This document shows positions 23,386 through 32,021 of a stretch of 64,000 bases of DNA, one piece after another. The stretch covers positions 3,038,001 through 3,102,000 of the forward strand of contig NZ_CP030261.1 of NCBI RefSeq assembly GCF_003312915.1, given 5' to 3'. The translations under genes were made by a program, and so were the position numbers. The stretch comes from Flavobacterium fluviale. GTDB lineage: Bacteria; Bacteroidota; Bacteroidia; Flavobacteriales; Flavobacteriaceae. The notes under the pieces were generated by a model, which worked only from the letters and a program-made list of their open reading frames with translations, was not told the origin of the DNA and did no database searches. Within the stretch, counting starts at the first letter, position 1; the number at the start of each line of letters is the position of its first letter.

Positions 23386-25668
23386 TTATTTTTTATCTTC
23401 AGAAATGATTAAAGTTGATGGAATATTTGTTAGCCACCAACTTTTGGTATCCATTAAATATTTCCATCCATCAATAGAAATCAGCATAAGATCGTTCTGT
23501 TCCAGAAAATCTTTTTCTACCGGCTGTTCTTTTCTTAATGTAAGCTGATTTGGTGCAGCCTGTTCCATTAATCTAATTTTTTCTTTGGTATCTAAATCTT
23601 CCATAATTTTACCTTCAACATCCAAAATTATAATGCGGGCTTCAAGGTTTTGGATAAACTTTTGAACATAATTCTGAATCAAATCCCAATCTTTTAAACT
23701 AAAAAGAGGAATGAAAATGGTATTTATCTGAGATAAATCCTTATCAATTAAGATTCCAACGGGAATTTGAGATTTGGCAATAATTTGTCTTGTCCCATCA
23801 TCAAAAGGAGCCGATTCTAATATATTTTCTTTCCCGGTTACAGTGTTTATAATTTTTTCAGGATTAATGATTCGGGTTGTAAATCCAAGTACACGTCCCA
23901 GTAAACTTCCTTGATAAATAGATTCTCCAATTCCAACCAGCAGTAAATCATGTTTGCTTTTGTTGGCAACATTTACAATTTCGCTGTCAATGTCAGAAGA
24001 AGCTTTGAACATTGTAGTAATATTTCTATTTAAAGCGGTAGACTCATCTATAACATCTTTAAATTTTTCTGTTTCGTAAACGTCTGTATTATAATGGTGT
24101 AGTTCTTCTGTTGGAAGAAAATGCATAGCGGTAATTTCAGAACTATCTGCTCTTTTGCTCGTTAAACCGTCGGCAACTTTTAGTAAAGCTCTTCCAGATT
24201 CTGGTCTGTCAAACGACAATAGAATTCGATATTTATTCTTTAAAGCAGTATCTTCTTCTGTTTCGTTTTTCCCGGACTTAAACAGCCAGTTGATTAAATC
24301 TAAAGTTGGTCCCGTCATAAAAGTTGTTGCAAGAGCCATAATCACCATCATCGAAAACAATTCTGGACTCAAAACTCCTAAATCGTAACCAATATTTAAT
24401 GCAACTAATTCTGTTAAACCTCTGGTATTCATTAATGCACCAATAGACAAACTATCTTTCCAGTTTTGTCCCACGAATTTTGCCGCAAGTGTACTGCTTA
24501 CAAATTTACCAACCACGGCAACAACAAAAATTAATCCTGCGATTTTCCATAAATAAGGCTCATTCAATAAACCTATTTGAGTTCTTAAACCTGTAAAAAC
24601 AAAGAATAATGGTAATAAAAGAACAAGAGCAACGTCCTCTACTTTTTCAATAAATAGGTTTCTAAATCGAATATTTTCAGGCATGATAGCGCCCGCAATA
24701 AAAGCTCCAAATAAAGCATGAATTCCGATAACTTCAGTTAGATAAGAAGATACAACAAGAGTTAGGAAGAATATAGCAACAATAGGTTTACTTAATTTTT
24801 CGCTTGCTGCGTATAGATCACCAATTCTTTTTAAGAAAGGACGAACCACCTTTATCATTAAGAAAACATAACCTAATGCTAAAAGTACAGTATAAATGGC
24901 GCTTCCAAAAGATCCTGCTTTTACAATGGCAATTACAACCGCCAAAATACACCACGCAGTAATGTCATCTGCCGCCGCGCAGGTAATTACAATGGTTCCG
25001 AGTTTTGTCTTATGAATACCGCGTTCCTGCACAATTCTGGCAAGCACCGGAAAAGCAGTAATACTCATAGCGATTCCGGCAAACAAACCAAAAGATGTAA
25101 ATTGTACATCTGCAGGGGCAAATTCATCATATATAAAATAGGCAAGTCCCATTCCTAATACAAACGGAATAATAATACTCGCATGACTAATTACAACAGC
25201 ATCGTGAGCTTTATTTCGTAGAATTTTCATGTCGATTTCCATTCCCACGATGTACATGAAAAGGATTAAACCAATCTGACTCAAGAATTGAAGATTTCCA
25301 AGTGATTCTGCTGGAAACAATACGGCTGAAAATTCAGGAAGATACATTCCTATTAATGACGGCCCCATTACAATTCCAGCAATCATTTCTCCAATAACGG
25401 CAGGCTGTTTTATTTTGATACATATCCATCCAAAAATACGGGCAACAAAAATAATTGTTACGATCTGCGCTAACAAAAGTGCTAAAGGATGGTGTAAGTT
25501 TTTAATAAGAGAATCTAGAAATTCGCCCCATTGACTTTTATCTGAAGTTGGAATTTTAAGATTTCGGCCTGTTTCAAGTTTTACTCCCATTAAAATTATC
25601 CAATACATCAAAACGGAGAATCCTCCAATTACTCCAATGTAAAAAATACTGTTTCTAAAATTTTTCAT
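23386..25668 (-). CDS. CPA2 family cation:proton antiporter with C-terminal cytosolic domain
   Basis: A 760-residue protein. About 12-13 membrane helices (residues 10-470) include the Na+/H+ exchanger features GEMIAGIVMGPSLIGMYLPE, the intramembrane pair in CAAADDITAW, and GIHALFGAFIAGAIMPE. The C-terminal ~290 residues are soluble and include universal-stress-protein-like segments (RYRILLSFDRPESGRALLKVAD, DLLLVGIGESIYQGSLLGRVLG). It would exchange Na+ or K+ for H+ across the inner membrane. It is divergent from the hybrid kinase gene across a 266-base gap in which I see only the kinase promoter. Confidence 0.88.
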   Translation of the reverse strand: MKNFRNSIFYIGVIGGFSVLMYWIILMGVKLETGRNLKIPTSDKSQWGEFLDSLIKNLHHPLALLLAQIVTIIFVARIFGWICIKIKQPAVIGEMIAGIVMGPSLIGMYLPEFSAVLFPAESLGNLQFLSQIGLILFMYIVGMEIDMKILRNKAHDAVVISHASIIIPFVLGMGLAYFIYDEFAPADVQFTSFGLFAGIAMSITAFPVLARIVQERGIHKTKLGTIVITCAAADDITAWCILAVVIAIVKAGSFGSAIYTVLLALGYVFLMIKVVRPFLKRIGDLYAASEKLSKPIVAIFFLTLVVSSYLTEVIGIHALFGAFIAGAIMPENIRFRNLFIEKVEDVALVLLLPLFFVFTGLRTQIGLLNEPYLWKIAGLIFVVAVVGKFVSSTLAAKFVGQNWKDSLSIGALMNTRGLTELVALNIGYDLGVLSPELFSMMVIMALATTFMTGPTLDLINWLFKSGKNETEEDTALKNKYRILLSFDRPESGRALLKVADGLTSKRADSSEITAMHFLPTEELHHYNTDVYETEKFKDVIDESTALNRNITTMFKASSDIDSEIVNVANKSKHDLLLVGIGESIYQGSLLGRVLGFTTRIINPEKIINTVTGKENILESAPFDDGTRQIIAKSQIPVGILIDKDLSQINTIFIPLFSLKDWDLIQNYVQKFIQNLEARIIILDVEGKIMEDLDTKEKIRLMEQAAPNQLTLRKEQPVEKDFLEQNDLMLISIDGWKYLMDTKSWWLTNIPSTLIISEDKK

Positions 25669-25905
25669 TTTGCTTTAATTTACACTCTTATAAAGATGTC
25701 TTTTTAGTAGAAAAATGGATCATAAAAAGACATTTTACAGAGATTAGTTTATAAAATCTGCGCAATTTTATAACAAAATCAGCTAGTGCCCAATAGCATC
25801 ACTTCAATTTTGTAATGACCTTGAAAAAATTTGTAATGAAACAAAAAATTATGTTAAGACGACTAAAACTAAAGGCAAAATATGAAGCCGTAGTTTAAAT
25901 TGAGT

Positions 25906-25913
25906 TATCTTTG
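25906..25913 (+). promoter_or_regulatory. -7 promoter box of the hybrid kinase gene
   Basis: TATCTTTG matches TAnnTTTG and lies 21 bases before the ATG at 25935. It excludes a TTG start at 25911, which would lie inside the box. Confidence 0.65.
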
Positions 25914-25934
25914 TGGACTTTATCTACTAATACC

Positions 25935-27920
25935 ATGAATAACGATTTCCCCATTCCCGATAACGAATTACAACGTTTAGCCGCATTAAAACGTTACAAT
26001 ATATTAGATACACTTCCAGATCATGCTTTTGACGATGCAACCAAACTCGTTTCTTATATCTGTGGTGTGCCTATTGCTCATATTTCTTTTATAGATGAGA
26101 ACAGACAATGGTTTAAGTCTGAAATTGGCATTGGAGTATCAGAAGTACCGCGTGATATCTCTTTTTGCCGTTATACCATTATGGAATCGAAAATGGTAGA
26201 AATTAACGATACACATTTAAACGATAAATTTAAAAATGACCCCAATGTTACTGGCGGATTTAATGTTAGGTTTTACGCAGGAGTACCGCTTACAACCCCT
26301 GACGGATATAATATTGGAACCTTGTGCGCTATAGATCATGTTACTAAACAACTTAATGAAAGTCAGCGAAATGCACTTTCAATAGTTGCCAAACACGTCA
26401 TTGCACAGTTAGAACTTGGTACAAAGAATGCCCAATTAGACGCTCAGAAAAAAATTGCAGAAAAAGCAGTATTGGCTAGAGATAGTTTTGTGGCCAATAT
26501 GAGCCATGAAATTAGAACACCTCTAAATGCTATTATTGGTTTTACCGACCTTTTAGCTCAGACAGAACTGGACGAAGTGCAGCGTGATTACATAGAAAGT
26601 GTGCAGATAGCAGGAGAAAATCTGCTGTTGATTGTAAATGATATTCTGGATCTTTCTAAAATTGAATCGGGGAATTTAGCAATCGATTCTGAACCCTTTA
26701 ATTTGAAGAAAACACTTAAACATGCTTACGATTTATTAAAAGTAAAAACGCAGAAAGAAGTAGAGTTTAATTTGTTTTTAGATGCTGAAATGCCTGATAT
26801 TGTTGTTGGTGACCAAGGAAGACTAAACCAGATATTGGTTAATCTTATAGGAAACTCACTTAAATTTACCAATGAAGGTGAAGTAACGGTTTCTGTAAAA
26901 AAAGTTGAAGAAACGGAAGATAATTATAAAATGAAGTTTTCTGTAAAAGATACTGGTATTGGTATACATAAAGATAAACTTACCACTATTTTCGAGCGTT
27001 TTACCCAGGCAGAAGAAAGTACTACGCGAACTTACGGCGGTACTGGTCTGGGACTTAATATCGTGAAACAGTTAATCGAATTGCAAAATGGTGAAATCAG
27101 CGTAAAAAGCGAGCCAAACCGTGGTTCTGAATTTATCTTTTTACTTACTTATAAAAAAGCCGAGAATAAAGAAACTGCTCCTAAACCAATATCTAAAAAT
27201 GATCTTGGACATCTAAAAATATTGCTTTGTGAAGACAATATTTTAAACCAAAAGCTTGCAAAAAGCGTAATTAATAATTTCGGATTTGATCTGGATATTG
27301 CGCATAACGGTGAAGAAGGAATAGAACTTTTGTCTCAAAACAAATATGATTTGGTTCTAATGGATCTGCAGATGCCGGTAAAAGACGGTTATCAGACTAC
27401 AGATTATATTCGAAATGAAATGAATTCGTCAGTTCCTATAATAGCCATGACAGCACATTCTTTAGTTGGAGAGCAGGAGCGCTGTTACAAAGTAGGAATG
27501 AATGCTTATGTACCAAAACCTTTTAAACAGTCGGTTCTTTTAAAAGCAATAAAAACGGTAATGAATCCAAACAACGAAGTCATACACAAAAGAGTTGTAA
27601 ATCTTTCTTTTCTGGACGAAATGGCTTGCGGCGATCCTGATTTCAGGCGCGATATGATTGGTCTTTTTATAGAAAAAATTCCTGCTCAAACGGCGCAGTT
27701 AGAAGAAGCATTCCATAATGACGATCACGATACCGTAAAAAAACTGGCTCATAATATGAAATCCAGTCTGGATATTTTTATGCTTGAAGATCTTAGTAAT
27801 TGCGCTGCTGTAATTGAAGAAGAAGCTTCGGCAGGAGAATTTACCAGCGAAACTTTAGATAAAGTCAATATTTTACACTGCGGTATTATCGAAGTCGTAA
27901 AAATTCTAAAAGAGCTATGA
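25935..27920 (+). CDS. GAF hybrid histidine kinase with receiver and HPt domains
   Basis: A 661-residue soluble kinase. Domains: GAF (about 22-160), a coiled linker, HisKA with FVANMSHEIRTPLNAIIGF (H191), HATPase (about 300-415; NLIGNSLKFTNEG, DTGIGI, TYGGTGLGLNIV), receiver (about 425-545; phospho-acceptor D477 in LVLMDLQMP) and HPt (about 565-661; H606 in KKLAHNMKSS). This is a complete internal phosphorelay whose HPt could pass phosphate to the next-door receiver. The signal is probably cytoplasmic. It starts the group leading to the YaiO/HEAT/glycosyltransferase operon, 76 bases upstream of the receiver gene. Confidence 0.93.
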   Translation: MNNDFPIPDNELQRLAALKRYNILDTLPDHAFDDATKLVSYICGVPIAHISFIDENRQWFKSEIGIGVSEVPRDISFCRYTIMESKMVEINDTHLNDKFKNDPNVTGGFNVRFYAGVPLTTPDGYNIGTLCAIDHVTKQLNESQRNALSIVAKHVIAQLELGTKNAQLDAQKKIAEKAVLARDSFVANMSHEIRTPLNAIIGFTDLLAQTELDEVQRDYIESVQIAGENLLLIVNDILDLSKIESGNLAIDSEPFNLKKTLKHAYDLLKVKTQKEVEFNLFLDAEMPDIVVGDQGRLNQILVNLIGNSLKFTNEGEVTVSVKKVEETEDNYKMKFSVKDTGIGIHKDKLTTIFERFTQAEESTTRTYGGTGLGLNIVKQLIELQNGEISVKSEPNRGSEFIFLLTYKKAENKETAPKPISKNDLGHLKILLCEDNILNQKLAKSVINNFGFDLDIAHNGEEGIELLSQNKYDLVLMDLQMPVKDGYQTTDYIRNEMNSSVPIIAMTAHSLVGEQERCYKVGMNAYVPKPFKQSVLLKAIKTVMNPNNEVIHKRVVNLSFLDEMACGDPDFRRDMIGLFIEKIPAQTAQLEEAFHNDDHDTVKKLAHNMKSSLDIFMLEDLSNCAAVIEEEASAGEFTSETLDKVNILHCGIIEVVKILKEL

Positions 27921-27996
27921 TAAAAGAGAAATAAGCTATAGCTTTACAATAATGATGTTTTAATAGAAGTTTGCCCCAAGAAAAAATATAAAAAAA

Positions 27997-28362
27997 ATGA
28001 GAATTATTTTAGCAGAAGATAATGATATCCTACGCAAATCATTATCTTTTTTCTTAGAATCTAAAGGATTTAGTGTTGATCAGTTTTCGGATGGAGAAGA
28101 AGCATTACATGCGATAGAAACCAATAACTATGATCTAATATTGACAGATATAAACATGCCGGGCAAAAGCGGTATGGAAATCACGCAATATGTCAGACAG
28201 CATATTAATTCTGATACTCCCATAATTATACTGACATCCTCTGGCGTAGAACAAACAGAACTTGATTCTTTTGACATTGGTGCAAATGAATTTATTGCTA
28301 AACCTGTTAGTCCAGCCGTATTGTTGGTAAGGATTAATAAATTACTAAATAAACGTTTCTAA
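27997..28362 (+). CDS. Single-domain response regulator (receiver only)
   Basis: A 121-residue CheY-like receiver: acidic pair E7-D8 in LAEDND, phospho-acceptor D51 (LILTDINMPGKSG), T/S in ILTSSG, and a conserved K in FIAKPVSPA. It has no output domain, so it must act through a partner protein. The stop overlaps the ATG of the YaiO gene by one base, a strong sign of joint translation, and suggests that it controls the exopolysaccharide module by protein contact (inference). It probably receives phosphate from the upstream hybrid kinase. Confidence 0.9.
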   Translation: MRIILAEDNDILRKSLSFFLESKGFSVDQFSDGEEALHAIETNNYDLILTDINMPGKSGMEITQYVRQHINSDTPIIILTSSGVEQTELDSFDIGANEFIAKPVSPAVLLVRINKLLNKRF

Positions 28363-29576
28363 TGAAGTTTATATATCATTCAATTTTACTGCTCTTTATT
28401 TCTTCCATTGCATTTGGACAGGAATTATCTATTGATGAAACGCTGGCCAATGTAAAACGAGAAGTTGAAAAAGAAAACTTCGATAAAGCTTTGTCTTTAA
28501 TTGAACCTCTGCGTGCCAAATTTCCTGAAAACGAAGATATTCAAGTATACGCCGGACGAATCTACAGCTGGAAAAAAGATTATAAAACGGCAGCCAAAAT
28601 TTTGTCTCCAATGGCAGATCGCGCCAATCCAAATCCAGAAGCTCTTCAAGCAATTATCAATATTTATTTTTGGTCTGAGGATTATGAAAGATGTATTATT
28701 TATTGTGATAAATATCTTTTAAGTGATCCAAAATCTATTGATGTTTTAAGAATAAAGGCAACTTGCTTGGAAAAACTGAATCGTGACCAAGAAGCATTAG
28801 AATTGATAGAAAAAGCATCCTTTATCGATAATAGCACACAAGCTTTCAGCGGCATACGCACACTTATAGGACGCAAAGCAAAAAATACGGTTTCTGCTTC
28901 TTATTTGAATATTTCCACTTCAGAACCTGGACAGTCGCCATTTCATTATGGATATGTAGAATATTCACATAAATTCAGCAAATCCGCCATTGTTGGGCGT
29001 GCTAATGTCGGACATATTAATGACGATACGCAGATGTTATTCGAAGCCGATTATTATCAAACCTTTTCAAACAAAAGTTATTTGTATGCAAATGGAGGTA
29101 TTTCAACTGGCGAAACCATATTTCCCGTTGCAAAAGCTGGATTAGAATATTATTTTGCGCCTCACAAAAAATTCGATTACTCTTTTGGAGCGCGATTTAT
29201 GCATTTTGAAACAGACGATATTACTTTGCTTACAGGTCAATTAGCTTATACTGCAGAAGTTTACACGGTAGCTTATAGACCATATTATGACACGTCAAAC
29301 GAATTATTCTCTCACGTTTTAAGTCTGCAAAAAGTAAATGAGGAAAAAGAGCGCCTGATAAGGCTGGAACTGCAGTACGGAAATGTTCCTTACTTATATC
29401 TTTATAACAATTTCACACAGCCTTTAAAAGCTTATAGAGCAGGAATTCAGTATCAGCATCGTTTTGGAGAGTCTTTTTTTGTGCGCCCGATTTTCTTATA
29501 TGAAAGAGAAGAATATGTTCCGGGAGAATATAGAAATAGATTTAATGTGCAGCTAATTGTAACAAAACGTTTTTAA
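28362..29576 (+). CDS. YaiO-like outer-membrane protein with TPR domain
   Basis: A 404-residue protein: signal peptide (to about residue 19, SSIAFG), a TPR-like helical region (about 25-155; FDKALSLIEPLRAKFPENEDIQVYAGRIYSWKKDYKTAAKIL and related repeats), and a beta-barrel of the YaiO type (about 170-404), ending in RNRFNVQLIVTKRF. In E. coli, yaiO lies beside the glycosyltransferase gene yaiP; here too a GT2 gene follows. It may be the outer-membrane export or anchoring part of a polysaccharide system (inference). Confidence 0.82.
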   Translation: MKFIYHSILLLFISSIAFGQELSIDETLANVKREVEKENFDKALSLIEPLRAKFPENEDIQVYAGRIYSWKKDYKTAAKILSPMADRANPNPEALQAIINIYFWSEDYERCIIYCDKYLLSDPKSIDVLRIKATCLEKLNRDQEALELIEKASFIDNSTQAFSGIRTLIGRKAKNTVSASYLNISTSEPGQSPFHYGYVEYSHKFSKSAIVGRANVGHINDDTQMLFEADYYQTFSNKSYLYANGGISTGETIFPVAKAGLEYYFAPHKKFDYSFGARFMHFETDDITLLTGQLAYTAEVYTVAYRPYYDTSNELFSHVLSLQKVNEEKERLIRLELQYGNVPYLYLYNNFTQPLKAYRAGIQYQHRFGESFFVRPIFLYEREEYVPGEYRNRFNVQLIVTKRF

Positions 29577-29577
29577 A

Positions 29578-30399
29578 ATGACAGATATCTGGGAATTATA
29601 TAAAAACGGAAGCTGGGAGGTGCCTTTTTTAACCTTTTGCATCTACATTTTTGTATGTGCATCATTTGTTTTGTACCTGCTTATTGTGGCAAGCCGAAAT
29701 ACAAAAATAAAAAGAGAAAGGCTTAGAATTGAGTATGATAAAGAAATTAATCAGCTGATGACATCGGTGATTTTTGAGGATATTTCATTTTCAGACATTA
29801 AACAAAATAAAAACTTTTTGGTTCTTTTAGATACTTCATTTTTTAGAGAAGTCCTTACAGAATCCATTATAAATCTTCATAAAAATTATGAAGGCGTTTA
29901 TGCGCAAAAGCTCGAACAGTTTTATAAAGATTCTAACTTGATAAAAGGCTCTTTTAAAAAACTTAAAAGTCTGAAATGGGAAGTAAAATGCAAAGGAATA
30001 ACAGAACTTGCAGAGTTTAATATCACAAGTGCATTTGATACTATTATAACCTACTCAAAAGCAAGGAATAAGACTTTAAAAATTACGGCCATAAATGCTT
30101 GTATCAAGCTTGCAGGAACAAATAGTATTGTATATCTGGTAGAACATTCTGACCCAATAGACGAATGGACGCAGCTAAATATTATCGATGCTTTTAAAAG
30201 ACACGATATAGGCGACACAGAAGGGGTTGAACTTCTTCTGGAATCAAAAAACACAACTGTTATTGCGCTTGGATTAAAACTGATAAAAGAACTGAAGCTG
30301 ACACAGAAAATTCCTTTTGTGGCACAGCTGGAAGCTAAAGCGCCAAACCTGAACATAAAATACGAAGCCCAAAGTATTTTGCAGACATTAACGGTATAA
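29578..30399 (+). CDS. Membrane-anchored HEAT-repeat protein
   Basis: A 273-residue protein with one N-terminal membrane helix (about 17-38, LTFCIYIFVCASFVLYLLIVA) and a cytosolic part made of HEAT-like helical repeats (KGITELAEFNITSAFDTIITYSKARNKTLKITAINACIKLAG...). HEAT proteins are scaffolds. It sits 2 bases after the YaiO gene and 11 before the glycosyltransferase, so it may link the inner-membrane glycosyltransferase to the receiver or to other partners (inference). No catalytic motif is visible. Confidence 0.75.
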   Translation: MTDIWELYKNGSWEVPFLTFCIYIFVCASFVLYLLIVASRNTKIKRERLRIEYDKEINQLMTSVIFEDISFSDIKQNKNFLVLLDTSFFREVLTESIINLHKNYEGVYAQKLEQFYKDSNLIKGSFKKLKSLKWEVKCKGITELAEFNITSAFDTIITYSKARNKTLKITAINACIKLAGTNSIVYLVEHSDPIDEWTQLNIIDAFKRHDIGDTEGVELLLESKNTTVIALGLKLIKELKLTQKIPFVAQLEAKAPNLNIKYEAQSILQTLTV

Positions 30400-30410
30400 A
30401 ATTATAGAAA

Positions 30411-31841
30411 ATGACTTTTTTTAATACAGATATAACATGGTTTTTAGACGGATATATACTCCTGATACTCGGTTATGCGATACTGATTATGTCTTCGTAT
30501 CTTATTTTAGCGTATCTGTCTACAAAAGAACTTAGAAGTTATCTCAAAAAAAATAGTTTTGTAGATTATAGTGTGCTTCTTACCAGTGAATTTGCACCAA
30601 AACTTTCTTTAATCGCACCTGCGTATAATGAAGGTTTAACTATTGAAGAAAACGTAAAATCGCTTTTGTCTCTTAATTATAATAATTATCAAGCAATTGT
30701 GGTGAATGATGGGAGCAAGGATAATTCAATGGAAATCCTTATTAAGACTTATGATCTTGTTTTGACAGAAGTTGAAATTCATTCTAAAATAGAAACTAAA
30801 AAGATAAAGGGCATTTATAAATCAAGAAATGGTGCCTATAAAAAATTAATTGTAGTAGATAAGGAAAATGGTGGTAAAGCCGACGCTTTAAATGTCGGAC
30901 TTAATATTGCGGAATATCCTTATGTTGTTTGTATTGACGTAGATTGTATTCTAGATAAAGATTCACTTTTAAAACTGGCAAAACCATTTTTAGAATCACA
31001 AGGAAAACGTATTATTGCTACGGGCGGTGTTGTTAGAATTGCCAATCAATGTGTTATTAAAAACGGACGATTGGTTGAGGTTAATATTCCAGATCGTATG
31101 CTGCCAAGAATTCAGGTTTTAGAATATCTAAGAGCTTTTCTGTTGGGTAGAATGGCGTGGGGAAGATTGGACGGTTTACTGCTGATCAGCGGCGCTTTTG
31201 GAGCATTTGATAAAGAAGTAGCAATTTTAGCAGGAGGTTACAGCACAAAAACCGTTGGGGAAGATATGGAACTCATTGTAAGAATGCGCCGCTATATGCT
31301 GGAAAACAAGCTTCCTTATGCGGTGAGCTATATCCCAGATCCGCTTTGCTGGACAGAAGCTCCAGAAGATTTTAATATTTTCAAGAAACAGCGCAGCCGC
31401 TGGATGAGAGGAACTATAGAAACTCTGGGTATTCATAAAAGGATGTTTCTCAATCCTAAATACAAATTATTAGGAATGTTGAGCGTACCGTATTGGACTT
31501 TGTTTGAGTTTTTAGCTCCGGCAATTGAATTTATTGGTCTTATAATCACTCTGTTCTTTATAATATTTGGTCTGTTAAACTGGCATTTTTTCTTTTTGCT
31601 TTTGTTATTTGTGTATTCGTTTGCCGTTTTCTTCTCGGTTATCGCTTTGTTCAGCGAAGAACGAACGTATCATAAATATCCAAAACAAATTGATTTCTTT
31701 AAACTTCTTATGGCAGCTTTCATTGAACCGTTGTATTTTCATCCGCTTACTGTTTACGCAGCATTAGTGGGTTATAAAGAAAAAATTATGGGAACGAAAG
31801 GCTGGGGAGAAATGACTAGAAAAGGGTTTACGAAGAAATAA
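30411..31841 (+). CDS. Processive family 2 glycosyltransferase (poly-GlcNAc/hyaluronan/cellulose-synthase-like)
   Basis: A 476-residue inner-membrane enzyme. An N-terminal helix pair (about 15-37), then the GT2 domain: ND at 99-100 (VVNDGSKDNS), KADAL, DVD at 176-178 (VCIDVDCILD), ED at 284-285 (VGEDMEL) and QRSRW at 327-331; then about four more membrane helices. The D-DxD-ED-QxxRW set is diagnostic of processive synthases making beta-linked polysaccharides. Together with the YaiO-like barrel and the HEAT protein it should synthesise and possibly export a polysaccharide under control of the upstream two-component proteins. The polymer is unknown. Confidence 0.9.
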   Translation: MTFFNTDITWFLDGYILLILGYAILIMSSYLILAYLSTKELRSYLKKNSFVDYSVLLTSEFAPKLSLIAPAYNEGLTIEENVKSLLSLNYNNYQAIVVNDGSKDNSMEILIKTYDLVLTEVEIHSKIETKKIKGIYKSRNGAYKKLIVVDKENGGKADALNVGLNIAEYPYVVCIDVDCILDKDSLLKLAKPFLESQGKRIIATGGVVRIANQCVIKNGRLVEVNIPDRMLPRIQVLEYLRAFLLGRMAWGRLDGLLLISGAFGAFDKEVAILAGGYSTKTVGEDMELIVRMRRYMLENKLPYAVSYIPDPLCWTEAPEDFNIFKKQRSRWMRGTIETLGIHKRMFLNPKYKLLGMLSVPYWTLFEFLAPAIEFIGLIITLFFIIFGLLNWHFFFLLLLFVYSFAVFFSVIALFSEERTYHKYPKQIDFFKLLMAAFIEPLYFHPLTVYAALVGYKEKIMGTKGWGEMTRKGFTKK

Positions 31842-31950
31842 TTGTTGATGGTTAATGGTTAATGGTTAATGGTTAATGGTTAATGGTTTGCTGTTAATTG
31901 TTTGTTGTTGATGGTCGATTGTTAATTTTTGATTTTTAATTTTTAATTAT
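31842..31950. repeat. Intergenic heptamer repeat tract, locus 4
   Basis: Five tandem GGTTAAT-type heptamers and degenerate TGTTAAT/TGTTGAT units follow directly after the glycosyltransferase stop codon, then AT-rich TTTTTAAT units. Convergent gene ends flank it and a terminator follows at 31973. Confidence 0.88.
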
Positions 31951-31972
31951 TACTACTAAATTATATAAATGA

Positions 31973-32001
31973 AAAAAAGCTGTGTAAAACACAGCTTTTT
32001 T
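31973..32001. terminator. Bidirectional terminator between glycosyltransferase and ABC permease genes
   Basis: Perfect 13-base arms (AAAAAAGCTGTGT, 31973-31985, with ACACAGCTTTTTT, 31989-32001) around a 3-base loop. Confidence 0.92.
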
Positions 32002-32021
32002 GTTTGTCATCTTAATTAGAT

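Noticed and set aside
25911..25934. TTG start of the hybrid kinase at 25911.
   Set aside because: It lies within the TATCTTTG promoter box; the ATG at 25935 gives the usual N-terminus.
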